In this document: positions 1 to 10,300 of the stretch, piece by piece | Position numbering within the stretch: position 1 is the stretch's first letter | How the letters are laid out: every line of letters starts with the position of its first letter | Origin: Methylobacillus gramineus | Lineage (GTDB): Bacteria; Pseudomonadota; Gammaproteobacteria; Burkholderiales; Methylophilaceae | Reading direction: 5' to 3' | DNA length: 64,000 nucleotides | NCBI RefSeq assembly: GCF_020532675.1 | Contig: NZ_JAJAVE010000001.1 | Span: forward strand, 1,116,001 to 1,180,000 | Made by a program: the position numbers and the translations under genes | The notes under the pieces: model-generated | The model's database searches: none | Told to the model about the DNA's origin: nothing | What the model saw: only the letters and a program-made list of their open reading frames with translations

Positions 1-1
1 T

Positions 2-1429
2 CACTTCCATACAGCGAGTGAGACTCTGCTCGCCCCCACCGGGCTGGATGTCGGGCATCTGCAGAATGTCATCGGCAGCATCATGTCGCATAAAGTGGAC
101 TATGCAGACCTCTACTTTCAATATAGCCGTTCAGAAAGCTGGGGTTTGGAAGAAGGCCAGGTCAAATCCGGCAATTTCAGCATAGACCAAGGAGTAGGCG
201 TACGGGCTGTTAGTGGCGAGAAAACCGCTTTTGCCTACTCGGATGACATCAACCTGCCAGCGCTACAGCAAGCGGCCAATGCCACGCGCGCCATTGCTTC
301 ACTGGGCTCTGAGCAACAAGGAAAGATCATCCAGAAGGTACAGGCGCCGCAACTTTATTTGCCTCAGGACCCGATTGCCTCCTTGAGTGCCGAAGCCAAG
401 GTGAAGCTACTGGAAAGACTGGAGCTGTTCGCACGCAAGGCAGATTCACGCGTCACTCAAGTGATGGCCTCGATTGCCGGCGAATATGAAGTAGTCATGG
501 TGGCACGCCACGATGGCGTGATGGCCGCCGATATCAGGCCGCTGGTTCGCGTGTCCATCCAGGTAATTGCAGAACACAATGGTCGTCGTGAGCAAGGCTC
601 GGCAGGCGGCGGCGGACGTTTTGATTATAGTTACTTCACCGATGACGTTTTACAGGACTATGCCCAGAAAGCCGTCCATCAGGCATTGGTCAACCTGGAA
701 GCACGCCCTGCCCCGGCTGGCAGCATGACCGTGGTACTAGGTGCTGGCTGGCCTGGAATCCTGCTGCATGAAGCCATCGGCCATGGGTTGGAAGGCGACT
801 TCAACCGCAAGGGAAGCTCGGCTTTCAGCAATGCCATTGGCCAGCAAGTCGCAGCCAAAGGATTAACCGTGGTGGATGACGGCACGATTGCAGATCGCCG
901 TGGTTCACTGAATGTGGATGATGAAGGCAACCCGACGCAGCGTACAGTACTGATTGAGGACGGCATCCTGCGTGGTTATTTGCAAGACAGCCTCAATGCC
1001 CGCCTCATGGGTATGGCGCTGACTGGCAATGCGAGACGTGAATCCTATGCTCACATCCCGATGCCACGCATGACCAACACTTACATGTTGAATGGCAACA
1101 TGGCGCCAGAAGAAATTATCAAATCCGTCAAGAAAGGCCTGTACGCTGCAAACTTTGGCGGTGGTCAGGTCGATATCACCAGTGGGAAATTTGTATTTTC
1201 TGCCGCTGAAGCTTGGATGATAGAAGACGGCAAGCTGGCTTATCCCGTGAAGGGAGCAACGCTGATCGGCAATGGTCCTGACGTGCTGACACGTGTTTCC
1301 ATGATAGGAAACGACATGGCGCTGGATAGCGGCGTGGGTACCTGCGGCAAGGAAGGTCAAAGCGTGCCTGTCGGTGTTGGTCAGCCAACATTGCGCATAG
1401 ATGGCTTGACGGTAGGCGGAACGGTTTAA
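2..1429 (+). CDS. tldD: TldD metalloprotease subunit (5' end outside window)
   Basis: The reading frame is open from base 2, so the gene starts left of the window; the internal ATG at 83 is not the real start because upstream codons continue the protein. The protein matches TldD, which with TldE/PmbA forms a cytoplasmic zinc metalloprotease that degrades unfolded peptides and matures some modified peptides. The metal site HEAIGH (HExxxH) lies at nt 767-784, followed by the family's LEGD. The C-terminal GTCGKEGQ stretch is also typical. Roughly 475 residues are visible, close to the usual 480, so only a few N-terminal residues are missing. No TldE partner is in view. Confidence 0.95.
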   Translation, partial: HFHTASETLLAPTGLDVGHLQNVIGSIMSHKVDYADLYFQYSRSESWGLEEGQVKSGNFSIDQGVGVRAVSGEKTAFAYSDDINLPALQQAANATRAIASLGSEQQGKIIQKVQAPQLYLPQDPIASLSAEAKVKLLERLELFARKADSRVTQVMASIAGEYEVVMVARHDGVMAADIRPLVRVSIQVIAEHNGRREQGSAGGGGRFDYSYFTDDVLQDYAQKAVHQALVNLEARPAPAGSMTVVLGAGWPGILLHEAIGHGLEGDFNRKGSSAFSNAIGQQVAAKGLTVVDDGTIADRRGSLNVDDEGNPTQRTVLIEDGILRGYLQDSLNARLMGMALTGNARRESYAHIPMPRMTNTYMLNGNMAPEEIIKSVKKGLYAANFGGGQVDITSGKFVFSAAEAWMIEDGKLAYPVKGATLIGNGPDVLTRVSMIGNDMALDSGVGTCGKEGQSVPVGVGQPTLRIDGLTVGGTV

Positions 1430-1494
1430 TATGATGGCGTGAAGGTTACCGCCTGACAGCAGCATGGAAGTCCCTCTTAACGAAAGGAACCGAA

Positions 1495-1794
1495 ATGGCT
1501 ACACCCAAAAGTACTACCGCAAAAAAAAGCACCACGCCCAAAACAGCCGCATCAGCAAAGCCTGTAGTCGCAAAGAGCACCGCAACGCCCAAAGCAGCCA
1601 AGACAACGGCTGCCAAGGCAGAAAAATCTTCCACCAAATCCATCAAGACCACACACAAGATCAGCCCTGAAGAGCGCTATCGCATGGTGGAAGTAGCGGC
1701 GTATTTCCTGGCTGAACGCAATCACTTTGCAGGCAATCCGGTGGAATACTGGAGTGCGGCCGAAGCGCAAATTAGCAAGCTATTGGCAAAATAA
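1495..1794 (+). CDS. Small basic DUF2934 protein with histone H1-like N-terminus
   Basis: A 99-residue protein in two parts. Residues 1-55 are almost only Lys, Ala, Thr, Ser and Pro, resembling bacterial histone H1-like/AlgP tails. Residues 57-99 resemble DUF2934 (PEERYRMVEVAAYFLAE, then a Trp and an acidic helix). DUF2934 has no established function; the basic tail suggests nucleic-acid binding, which is inference. The start ATG is preceded by AACGAAAGGAACCGAA, giving an AAAGGA ribosome site. It sits 65 nt after tldD on the same strand. A long antisense frame over it is a composition artefact of the Ala/Lys-rich tail. Confidence 0.8.
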   Translation: MATPKSTTAKKSTTPKTAASAKPVVAKSTATPKAAKTTAAKAEKSSTKSIKTTHKISPEERYRMVEVAAYFLAERNHFAGNPVEYWSAAEAQISKLLAK

Positions 1795-1902
1795 CCCAGC
1801 AATAAGTAGTCAAGTGACTGTAAGCAAGCATGATCCATCGCTGCATATGCTGCCAGCTATGGGTTGTGCATGCAGGTATAAATCCAGCCTCCTCAATCCA
1901 GC

Positions 1903-1933
1903 ATAGCCGGGCATCCCCGCTAGCGGCTATAAT
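1903..1933 (+). promoter_or_regulatory. Probable mfd promoter with overlapping inverted repeat
   Basis: TATAAT at 1928-1933 lies about 30 nt before the mfd ATG and is a perfect -10 box. The heptamers ATAGCCG (1903-1909) and CGGCTAT (1924-1930) form an inverted repeat overlapping the -35/-10 region and could be an operator or only chance. No good -35 is visible. The rest of 1795-1965 shows nothing else recognisable. Confidence 0.45.
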
Positions 1934-1965
1934 ATGCCGCTTATTCAATATGTAACGGCACTCTC

Positions 1966-4900
1966 ATGCAGTTTTCCCTGCCCGTTCCGGCACCCGGTCA
2001 TTCAACACGCATCAACCCACTGGCTCCTGGCACAGATAGCCTGGCGCTCGCCCAGCTGGCGCAGCAACGCCTCGCGGAATCCGCCAAGTCGCCACTGGTG
2101 GTGATTACAGCCAGTGCCTTTGATGCGCAAAGGTTGCTGGAGGAAATCCCTTGGTTTGCGCATGAACTGCGTGTGTTTATGCTGCCGGACTGGGAAACCC
2201 TGCCTTACGATCACTTCTCGCCCCATCCGGACCTGATCTCGGAACGCCTCGCCACGCTCTACCAGATGAGCCAGAATACCTGTGATGTGATTCTGGTGCC
2301 AGCTTCCACTGCGCTGGTGCGCCTGCCACCGCATGCATATCTGTCAGCACATACCTTTATGCTGAAAAAAGGCCAGAAGCTTGATCTGGAAGCACTGCGT
2401 ACACAATGTGCCGATGCTGGTTACCATCATGTCAGTCAGGTCATGAGTCCGGGAGAATTCAGCGTACGTGGCGGCCTGGTCGATTTATTTCCCATGGGCA
2501 GCGTACTGCCATATCGGCTGGACTTGTTTGATGACGAAATCGAGACCATACGCACGTTTGATGTGGATACCCAGCGCAGCCTCTACCCGGTAGCGGAAAT
2601 TCGGCTGCTTCCCGCGCGTGAGTTCCCTCTGGATGAAAACGGTATTTCACGCTTCAGGCAAAATTTCCGTGAGACTTTTGAAGGGGATCCTTCGCGTAGC
2701 CGTATCTACAAGGACATCTCCAAAGGCCAGGCAAGCGGGGGCATAGAGTGGTATCTACCGCTGTTCTTTGAGCAGTCCTCTACCCTGCTTGACTACATTC
2801 CCAAGACTGCGGTGCTATGCATGCATGGCAACCTGGACACTGCGGCTCAGGCCTTTTGGCTGGATGCCCAGTCGCGCTATCGACAATTGGCACACGACCC
2901 AGAACGCCCCATTCTTAAACCAGAAGCCTTGCTAATCAAGGCGGATGAATTTTTTGGCCAAAGCCATGCCTGGGCTCGCATCCAGCTCACGCTGGATCCA
3001 GAGAAAAAACTGCCCGCACTAGAGATAGATCGCCGGGCTGAAAAACCATTACACAAACTGCAGGATTACATCCGCCGTTTCAAGGGTCGTATCCTGATCA
3101 CGGCAGAAAGCCTTGGACGCCGGGAAACCATGGCCCAGCTGTTTAGTGATCACCATATCACTTACCAGACCTGTGATAGCTGGACCACATTTGAGCATGG
3201 TGAAGATAATGTCATGCTGGGTATCAGCCCCTTGCATGGAGGTTTTGAGTCAAGACATATTACCGTCATTACCGAAGCTGAACTCTATGCCAACACCGTG
3301 CGCCAGCAACGTCGGCGCGACAAGGAAAAGCAGCGCAATACCGAGGGCATGCTCAAAGATTTGTCCGAGCTACGCGAGCACGACCCGGTGGTGCATGAGC
3401 AGCATGGCGTAGGCCGCTATCGCGGGCTGACCAATATCGACTTTGGTGAGGGAGAAACCGAGTTTCTGCTGCTGGAATATGCCGGTGATGACAAACTGTA
3501 TGTCCCGGTTTCGCAGTTATTCCTGATTTCCCGCTATTCTGGCGGCCCGCCAGAATCTGCCCCTTTGCACAGGCTGGGTAGCGGTCACTGGGAAAAAGCC
3601 AAGAAAAAAGCCCTGAAGCAGATCAGAGACACTGCTGCAGAGCTGCTCAACCTATATGCCCAACGTGCTGCACGCAAAGGCCATGCATTCAAGCTCAGTT
3701 TGCAGGATTACGAAGCCTTTGCCGAGGGTTTCCCGTTTGAAGAAACCCCGGATCAACTCTCCGCGATTGAAGCCGTCATCAGTGACATGCAGTCTGGCCG
3801 CCCCATGGACAGACTGGTATGTGGCGATGTGGGCTTTGGCAAGACAGAGGTTGCATTACGTGCCGCCTTTGTCGCCGTCATGGGCGGCAGGCAAGTCGCC
3901 GTATTGGTCCCTACTACCCTGCTGGCGGAACAGCATTTTAATAATTTCAGTGACCGCTTTGCCGAATGGCCGATCAAGATTGCGGAAATCTCCCGCTTCC
4001 GCACGGCCAAGGAACAAGCCGAGGCACTAAAAGGCCTGGAAAATGGCAGCATTGATATCGTCATTGGTACCCACCGCCTGATCCAGAAAGATATTCACTT
4101 CAAGAACCTGGGCCTGGTCATCCTGGATGAAGAGCACCGCTTTGGTGTACGACAAAAAGAACAACTGAAGGCCATGCGTGCCGAGGTCGATGTATTGACG
4201 CTGACTGCCACGCCTATCCCGCGTACCTTGTCCATGGCGATGGAAGGCCTGCGCGAGTTCTCCGTGATTGCCACACCACCGCAGAAACGGCTGGCGATCA
4301 AGACTTTCGCAACCGATTATTCTGAAGGCATCATCCGTGAAGCGGCCATGCGCGAATTCAAGCGCGGCGGCCAGGTATATTTCCTGCATAACGAAGTGGA
4401 TACCATTTTTGTCATGAAGGAAAAACTGGAACGTATACTGCCAGAAGCCCATATCGGCATTGCGCATGGTCAATTGCGTGAGCGGGAACTGGAACACGTG
4501 ATGCGTGATTTTTACCAGCAACGTTTTAACTTGCTGCTATGCACCACCATCATTGAAACCGGCATTGACGTCCCCACCGCGAATACCATCATCATGAACC
4601 GCGCCGACATGTTCGGCCTGGCCCAGCTGCATCAACTGCGTGGCCGCGTAGGTCGTTCCCACCACCAGGCTTACGCCTACCTCCTGACCGACCCAGACCG
4701 CAATATCACGCCACAGGCGCAAAAACGGCTGGATGCCATCCAATTGCTGGAAGACCTGGGAGCAGGCTTCCACCTGGCCATGCATGACCTTGAAATCCGC
4801 GGGGCAGGCGAATTGCTAGGGGATAACCAGAGCGGTGAAATGCAGGAAATCGGCTTTACACTCTACTCCGATATGCTGAGCCATGCGGTCAAGCAACTCA

Positions 4901-5370
4901 AGGCAGGCAAGGAACCTGATCTTTCAGCACCCCTGGGCGTGACTACCGAAATCAACCTGCACACCCCTGCCCTATTGCCCAATGATTATTGTCCTGACGT
5001 GCATGAGCGCCTGGTGCTTTACAAACGCCTGGCCAACTGCAATGACGACGATGACCTCGATACCATGCAGGAAGAGCTGATAGACCGCTTTGGTCTATTA
5101 CCGGAACAAGGCGATGCCTTGATGGCCTGCCACAGGCTGCGTATCGCTGCCAAGCCTCTGGGCATCAATAAAATAGACGCCAGTGACTCAGCCATACAAT
5201 TGCACTTTGCCCAAACCACGGAACTCGATCCGACCAAGCTGGTGAGCCTGCTACAACGCGATCGCCGCTGCCGGATGAATGGCCCGGACAAACTACGCAT
5301 CACCGTACAATACGTGGATATTTCTCAACGTACAGACTTCATCAAGAATCTACTCAAGGAGCTTTCTTAA
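1966..5370 (+). CDS. mfd: Transcription-repair coupling factor Mfd
   Basis: An 1134-residue protein of normal Mfd length. Mfd displaces RNA polymerase stalled at DNA lesions and recruits UvrA. Order of parts: UvrB-like N-terminal region (residues ~1-330), the CarD-like RNA polymerase interaction domain (~465-530, VVHEQHGVGRYRG), then a RecG-like translocase with Walker A GDVGFGKTE near residue 620 and Walker B DEEHRFG near 720, motif VI region QLRGRVGRS, and the C-terminal TRCF domain. The start at 1966 follows the -10 box by ~30 nt. The downstream DedA gene begins 1 nt after its stop region, so the two are probably cotranscribed. Confidence 0.97.
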   Translation: MQFSLPVPAPGHSTRINPLAPGTDSLALAQLAQQRLAESAKSPLVVITASAFDAQRLLEEIPWFAHELRVFMLPDWETLPYDHFSPHPDLISERLATLYQMSQNTCDVILVPASTALVRLPPHAYLSAHTFMLKKGQKLDLEALRTQCADAGYHHVSQVMSPGEFSVRGGLVDLFPMGSVLPYRLDLFDDEIETIRTFDVDTQRSLYPVAEIRLLPAREFPLDENGISRFRQNFRETFEGDPSRSRIYKDISKGQASGGIEWYLPLFFEQSSTLLDYIPKTAVLCMHGNLDTAAQAFWLDAQSRYRQLAHDPERPILKPEALLIKADEFFGQSHAWARIQLTLDPEKKLPALEIDRRAEKPLHKLQDYIRRFKGRILITAESLGRRETMAQLFSDHHITYQTCDSWTTFEHGEDNVMLGISPLHGGFESRHITVITEAELYANTVRQQRRRDKEKQRNTEGMLKDLSELREHDPVVHEQHGVGRYRGLTNIDFGEGETEFLLLEYAGDDKLYVPVSQLFLISRYSGGPPESAPLHRLGSGHWEKAKKKALKQIRDTAAELLNLYAQRAARKGHAFKLSLQDYEAFAEGFPFEETPDQLSAIEAVISDMQSGRPMDRLVCGDVGFGKTEVALRAAFVAVMGGRQVAVLVPTTLLAEQHFNNFSDRFAEWPIKIAEISRFRTAKEQAEALKGLENGSIDIVIGTHRLIQKDIHFKNLGLVILDEEHRFGVRQKEQLKAMRAEVDVLTLTATPIPRTLSMAMEGLREFSVIATPPQKRLAIKTFATDYSEGIIREAAMREFKRGGQVYFLHNEVDTIFVMKEKLERILPEAHIGIAHGQLRERELEHVMRDFYQQRFNLLLCTTIIETGIDVPTANTIIMNRADMFGLAQLHQLRGRVGRSHHQAYAYLLTDPDRNITPQAQKRLDAIQLLEDLGAGFHLAMHDLEIRGAGELLGDNQSGEMQEIGFTLYSDMLSHAVKQLKAGKEPDLSAPLGVTTEINLHTPALLPNDYCPDVHERLVLYKRLANCNDDDDLDTMQEELIDRFGLLPEQGDALMACHRLRIAAKPLGINKIDASDSAIQLHFAQTTELDPTKLVSLLQRDRRCRMNGPDKLRITVQYVDISQRTDFIKNLLKELS

Positions 5371-5371
5371 C

Positions 5372-5995
5372 ATGCTGGAAAAACTCATTGCCGCAGTTGC
5401 AGCCTGGATCATGGGGGTGATCTCCACCATGGGCTATGGTGGCATCGTCCTCTTGATGGCGATTGAATCCGCCTGCATCCCCTTGCCTTCAGAAATCATC
5501 ATGCCATTTGCTGGCTTTCTGGTCTTCAAGGGAGAAATGACGCTCTGGGGCGTCGCATTGGCAGGGGCTGTGGGCTGCGTACTCGGCTCCATTCCAGCGT
5601 ATTACCTCGGCATGTTTGGTGGACGTCCACTGGTTGAGAAATACGGCAAATGGGTATTGATTTCCCATCATGACCTGCATCTGGCGGATCGCTGGTTTGC
5701 AAAGTATGGCGATATCATCATTTTTATCGGACGCATGTTACCTGCTGTACGCACCTTTATTGCTTTCCCCGCCGGGGTTGCGCGCATGCCTATGGGCAAG
5801 TTCATTGCATATACTTTTGCCGGTTCATTGCTCTGGTGTTATTTGCTTGCCTATGCTGGCATGAAGTTTGGGCAGCACTGGGAAGCACTGGAAGTCTACT
5901 TCCACCAGTTCCATATTGTCCTGGTGGTAGTCGGTGTCATTTTTGCGGTGTGGTATATCCGACGCCACTTCAAGGCCATGCGTCACCTGCCTTAA
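5372..5995 (+). CDS. DedA family inner membrane protein
   Basis: A 207-residue polytopic membrane protein of the DedA/SNARE-associated (VTT) family, which includes undecaprenyl-phosphate and phospholipid flippases/scramblases. Family marks: IESACIPLPSE near residue 30 (conserved Glu/Pro-Ser-Glu) and the GRMLPAVRTF...PAGVARM block near residues 120-140 with its essential arginines. The ATG at 5372 is preferred over an upstream in-frame start inside mfd because AAGGAG ends 10 nt before it. It abuts the mfd stop codon. Substrate cannot be told from sequence. Confidence 0.9.
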   Translation: MLEKLIAAVAAWIMGVISTMGYGGIVLLMAIESACIPLPSEIIMPFAGFLVFKGEMTLWGVALAGAVGCVLGSIPAYYLGMFGGRPLVEKYGKWVLISHHDLHLADRWFAKYGDIIIFIGRMLPAVRTFIAFPAGVARMPMGKFIAYTFAGSLLWCYLLAYAGMKFGQHWEALEVYFHQFHIVLVVVGVIFAVWYIRRHFKAMRHLP

Positions 5996-6023
5996 CTCCC
6001 ATCCTCAACCAGCAAAAAGACAG

Positions 6024-6052
6024 AGGGCGTGGGTAATACAACCCCACGCCCT
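6024..6052 (-). terminator. Hairpin terminator between convergent DedA and PEP-CTERM genes
   Basis: AGGGCGTGGG and CCCCACGCCCT form a 10 bp GC-rich stem with an 8 nt loop. Read on the minus strand it is followed by CTGTCTTTTT, fitting intrinsic termination of the minus-strand gene ending at 6097; it could also stop the + strand transcript, although no T-run follows there. Confidence 0.6.
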
Positions 6053-6096
6053 ATGCCTCCTCTATCCCCCCCGGGATTCAGATGGTATGGCCTAGA

Positions 6097-7044
6097 TTAC
6101 ATTCTGGCCAAAATCCTTTTGCGACGAGTCGCTGTAAAACCAATCATTACCAGGCCAGCCAGCAAGAGCGCATAGCTGCTAGGTTCAGGCACAGCTGCTG
6201 TCACACCGGCAAACAAGGATGAGTTTGCAGTAGCAAAACCACCATTGCCCAATGTGAATGCATTGTTCCAGCTCTCGCCAACCACTGTGCCATATAAGTT
6301 ACCTGAACCATTGATGGTAGCGTCCACCGCAAGAATATTGGCATACAGCGAAGCGTTCTGCAGTGTCACACTGGTCGCTTCATAAAAGTTGAACAGCACA
6401 TTGTAGTTGCTACCCAAACTCTGCCATTGCCATCCCAATGTTGCGCTTGTGCCAGCAACGTTAAAAATCAGCGTGGTGCCTGTGGCGATACTGGAGAAAG
6501 ACAAGTTGTTAAAGCTAGAAAACTCACTGGCATTCAAGGAGAAGAACTCAACGTTGGATCCAGAGCCTGTGAATATCTTGCTGGCTTGGTTCCATTGATC
6601 TTGTGCAGCATAACTACCAGTAGCTCCCACGCTGGCAAGTCCGCTGGACAATGAAGTCAGATAGGTTTGGGCTGCAGCAAAATCCACTGGAGCAGATACC
6701 GTCGCGGATGTATCAACTTGCCCAGAAACGGTATAGCCCTGGCCTTTATTGTTTGTGCCACCAACCCAGAGGCTGCCATTAGCACTACCACCCCATGGAG
6801 TTGACCCAAGATTGCCACCGATGACTGCCGCATAATCATTGTGCTGGTTATTACCAATACTGTGACCATTCAGGCTTGCACTACCACCGATTGCCAAGGC
6901 ACCCGCCGTGGAGTTACCGTTCGTGGTGTAATCTCCAAAGATAAACGCGTTGTAATCACTAGCAACCCCAAGATCAATCGTGCCCGCTGTTGCCGGAGCA
7001 GAGATCACTGCCAATACTGCCAACAAGCCTAATTTCATTTTCAT
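6097..7044 (-). CDS. Choice-of-anchor A family protein with PEP-CTERM sorting signal
   Basis: A ~315-residue exported protein. An N-terminal signal peptide (MKMKLGLLAVLAVI... ending ATA-G) is followed by the choice-of-anchor A domain (begins DLGVASDYNAFIFGDY, with ALAIGGSASL). The C-terminus carries VPEPSSYALLLAGLVMIG then TRRKR, a classic PEP-CTERM anchor cleaved by exosortase/archaeosortase-type enzymes in exopolysaccharide-producing Gram-negatives. A start 15 nt upstream (7059) is possible, but GGAAAG lies 7 nt before 7044 and the peptide from 7044 is the better signal. Likely role: secreted matrix or surface protein; specific function unknown. A sigma-54-type promoter lies upstream. Confidence 0.85.
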   Translation of the reverse strand: MKMKLGLLAVLAVISAPATAGTIDLGVASDYNAFIFGDYTTNGNSTAGALAIGGSASLNGHSIGNNQHNDYAAVIGGNLGSTPWGGSANGSLWVGGTNNKGQGYTVSGQVDTSATVSAPVDFAAAQTYLTSLSSGLASVGATGSYAAQDQWNQASKIFTGSGSNVEFFSLNASEFSSFNNLSFSSIATGTTLIFNVAGTSATLGWQWQSLGSNYNVLFNFYEATSVTLQNASLYANILAVDATINGSGNLYGTVVGESWNNAFTLGNGGFATANSSLFAGVTAAVPEPSSYALLLAGLVMIGFTATRRKRILARM

Positions 7045-7102
7045 CGTTATACTTTCCATTTAAGTGTAATGTGCCACAGCAGGTTTCGTTTGATTACTAA
7101 TA

Positions 7103-7118
7103 AGCAACTCATATACCA
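7103..7118 (-). promoter_or_regulatory. Candidate sigma-54 promoter of the PEP-CTERM gene
   Basis: On the minus strand the element reads TGGTATATGAGTTGCT: GG and GC are separated by exactly 10 nt, the -12 TTGCT is perfect and the -24 TGGTAT is a partial match to TGGCAC. It lies 59 nt before the ATG at 7044. Sigma-54 plus the PrsK/PrsR two-component system controls PEP-CTERM genes in some related bacteria, so the site makes biological sense, but it is a motif match only. Confidence 0.5.
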
Positions 7119-7235
7119 ATTGTGCCAAACGCATACCACCGACACTTAAATAATTAAATTACCATTAATTTTCAATAAGTTAAATTATTTACAACACCAT
7201 CCAAAAAGTTTTACGATGCTTGATTAATGGCCCGG

Positions 7236-7279
7236 GTAGTGACAATTTTTCCACAGGAGTAACAAAATTTTGACACTAC
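7236..7279. promoter_or_regulatory. Inverted repeat upstream of the PEP-CTERM promoter (possible activator site)
   Basis: GTAGTGACAATTTTT (7236-7250) and its near-inverse AAATTTTGACACTAC (7265-7279) sit ~120-160 nt upstream of the sigma-54-like site, the usual distance of an enhancer for a sigma-54 activator. The arms match at about 13 of 15 positions. The region 7045-7356 otherwise holds no gene. Confidence 0.35.
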
Positions 7280-7313
7280 TTGTCATTTTTTCGTCATTAT
7301 CGACCAGGCAAAA

Positions 7314-7344
7314 CCAAGACAGGACAACTATCCTGCCTCTTTGG
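7314..7344 (-). terminator. Possible terminator after the AddA-like gene
   Basis: On the minus strand CCAAAGAGGCAGGA and TCCTGTCTTGG can pair around a short loop, 13 nt after the stop of the AddA-like gene, and GGTTTT follows. The stem has mismatches, so this is a weak call. Confidence 0.35.
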
Positions 7345-7356
7345 ACGTTTTAATGA

Positions 7357-10300
7357 TCAACGCGACAATTCGTATAAGCGACCCAAAGACATCAAATACA
7401 CCGCGAGCCTGATGGGCAAACCCTCATCTGCAAACAATGTCGCATAGGCTTCAAGTTGTGGCCTGAAGGGTTCTGCCGCCTTCCTGATGGTAGAGAGATC
7501 GGCATCTTCAGCCAAGCGGGTGGACTTGTAATCGATGATCCAGCGTTCGCCATTCTCGATAAAGGTACGATCAACCACCAAATGCTTGATGCCTGCATCC
7601 ACCATGGCGCCCATGGCAAGCTCAGCAGCAGCGCTGTCACGTCGCTTTAACACCCAACGACCATCCTCGCTCTGTAACGTCAGTTGCAGTAACTGCACAA
7701 CTTGCGCCGCACCCTTGTGTGACGCTGCTGCATCGTGGCCTTGCTGCACCAACCAGCGTGACATGACGGGCTGCAAGCTGCTGAGACGTGCAGCCCAATC
7801 ATCCAGGATCTTATCCGCTCCGAGCGCCATCATCTCGACATAACGATGTACCAACGTACCGACACTCGCCTCCAGGCTAAGCAAACTAGTGGATGAATCA
7901 TTGCCCTCATCAACTGGGTTCTGTTGCCATTCGTCATGCCTGACATCATGAAATACCGCCGGAATACGTGGTTGAGCCAGACGTATCAATTGCGGCGTGA
8001 AGTCCTCAATGGCAAGGGTTGTGGAATTAGCTATTAATGCCTGTGGCGACCAGTTTTCTGCCGCCTGCAGAAAATCCGCAACCACATGCGGCCACAACAA
8101 ATCAAGAAACGTCCCGCTCGCTGGCTTGATTTCCCCCTTGCTATTCAGGTTCACACTCCCCAGCAAATGCAGACTACGCTCTGTACGTGTCGCTGCCACA
8201 TAGAGAACACGTGCATCCTCATTATCGGCACGCTCTTTCTCCAACAGTTTCAAATAGCTGTATGGAGTCACCTCATCTTTCGCCGCCGCCCCTTTAGGGA
8301 TAAATGGCGCTGCCACCAACTCGATATTCACGCCTGCATCGGTTTCAACTGCCACTTCCTCCCATAACAGCAGCGGCGTGTCATTGCCGCCAGTCTTTCG
8401 TTCCAGGCCGGGCAGAATGACAGTATCAAACTCTAGCCCCTTGGATTTATGGATAGTCATAAACTGCAATTGACCACTGGCATGGATATCCGGGGCGGCG
8501 TAGAGCTTTTCCACCTCTTGATTCAGTCGTTCCAGCGTCAGCTGTCCCTGGTTTTCTAGTTGGTCTACCAGCCTGAAATAAGCCTGCACATCGACAATGT
8601 CACCCGCGTCCCACAGACATTGGGCGCCACCCAGCATCAGCCAGGTGCTTTCCAGCCAGCGACTCACGGGTAATCTGCCCTGATGTGCCAAGGCTTCAAC
8701 CAGCACCTGCCGCAAGTGCAAGGCGCGCGCCTGACCATCTGCACTCATAGACTGCAGTTTGTGTGCATCCATGAGCAAGGACCATACAGTACGCACTCGG
8801 TCATCCGCCGCCAACACATGCAGGTCGGCCAGACTCAGACCACACCATGGTGCACGCAATATGGCCAGCCAATTGACGCGGTCAGCACGCTGGAACAGGG
8901 CATGAGTGAGTGCGAGTAAATCCTGCACGCTCTGGCGGCCTGCCAGCGATTCAATCTCCACAGCCTGAAAATGCAGGTCGGCATGATGGCGCCGTATCTC
9001 AGCCACCAGTGTGGCCAAATGGCTACGTGCACGTACCAACACCGCGATACGTCTTGCAGGATATTGCGCCCATTCCTGGCGGATTATCTCCACAACCTGT
9101 TCCGCCTCGCGGATGCGGGTCACCTCGGTCGCTTCATCCTGGCTGGCAATCAGGGGATGCACATTTACACCAGTACCAGCCTCATCGTCACGTGTAGCGA
9201 CAAACTCCCGGTAGCGGATAGCCCCTTGCACTACGCTATCCTGGGCTGGGAATACCCGATCAAAGGTCTTGTTGATCCACTCAATGACAGGCGGACAGGA
9301 ACGGTTGTTACGGCAAAGTTGCAGACGTTGCAAATGCAGATCGCCTATGCCTTCTTGTGCCACCTCCAGGAACAGGCCAACATTGGCCTTGCGGAAGCGA
9401 TAGATGGACTGCATGGGATCACCCACGGCAAAGAGGGTACGCCCATCATCAGGCATCCATCCCTGCGTAAGCCGCTGCAGCAGCTTGACCTGGCCCGGGC
9501 TAGTATCCTGAAACTCATCCACCAATAGATGACGGATACTGTAATCCAGCTTGAGGGCCAGCTCTGTCGGCGTGCCCTCTTCATCTTCCAGCGCCTGCAA
9601 CGCACGTTGTGAAACCTCGACGAAATCCACTTCCCCAACCTGCTGGAACACCAGCCATAGCTGTGCTACCGCCAACTTGAGCAATTGCGCCAGCGCAGCC
9701 ACCATCTGCCAGCTTTGTTCATCATGGCGATAAGGCAGGCAACGTAACCTTGCCAAGGCATTTTCAGCACCGGCAGTCGCATGCAGGGCATCGACCACCG
9801 CTGCCAGTTGCTCCTTGAATGGCTTGGACTCGGGAGTCGGCGGGAAACCATTTTTGACGTTCACCGTCTTGCGCAAAGTGCCAGTACCTGTGAGCAGCAA
9901 ATCAGCCAGCGCGTTCCAGACGGGTAAGGCCTGGGCAGTGGCTGGTACCGGTGTATCCCAGTCACGCAGCAAAGCCACGGGAACCTCGCAGGCCAAATTG
10001 CCTGCCGCAAATCTTGCAGCAGGCATCAAGGCCTGTTGCAATCGCTTGTCCAGAATCTGCGCCGCGGCTTCGATATCTTGCGCAATCAGATGTTGCAGGG
10101 CAAGCTCTGCAGCCTGTGGTGCATCTTGCCGATTGGCATAGTCCAGCCATTGATCACGTTTGCCCAGCATGCTGATGAGCAACTGCGTCAGTTTCTGAAC
10201 ATCATTGTCCACATAACGCAAGGCATGTCGTACTGCTTCACCCACACCCTCGTCATCCACCATGGCCAATGTACGTTCGGCTGCCGCCTGGTAATGGGGA

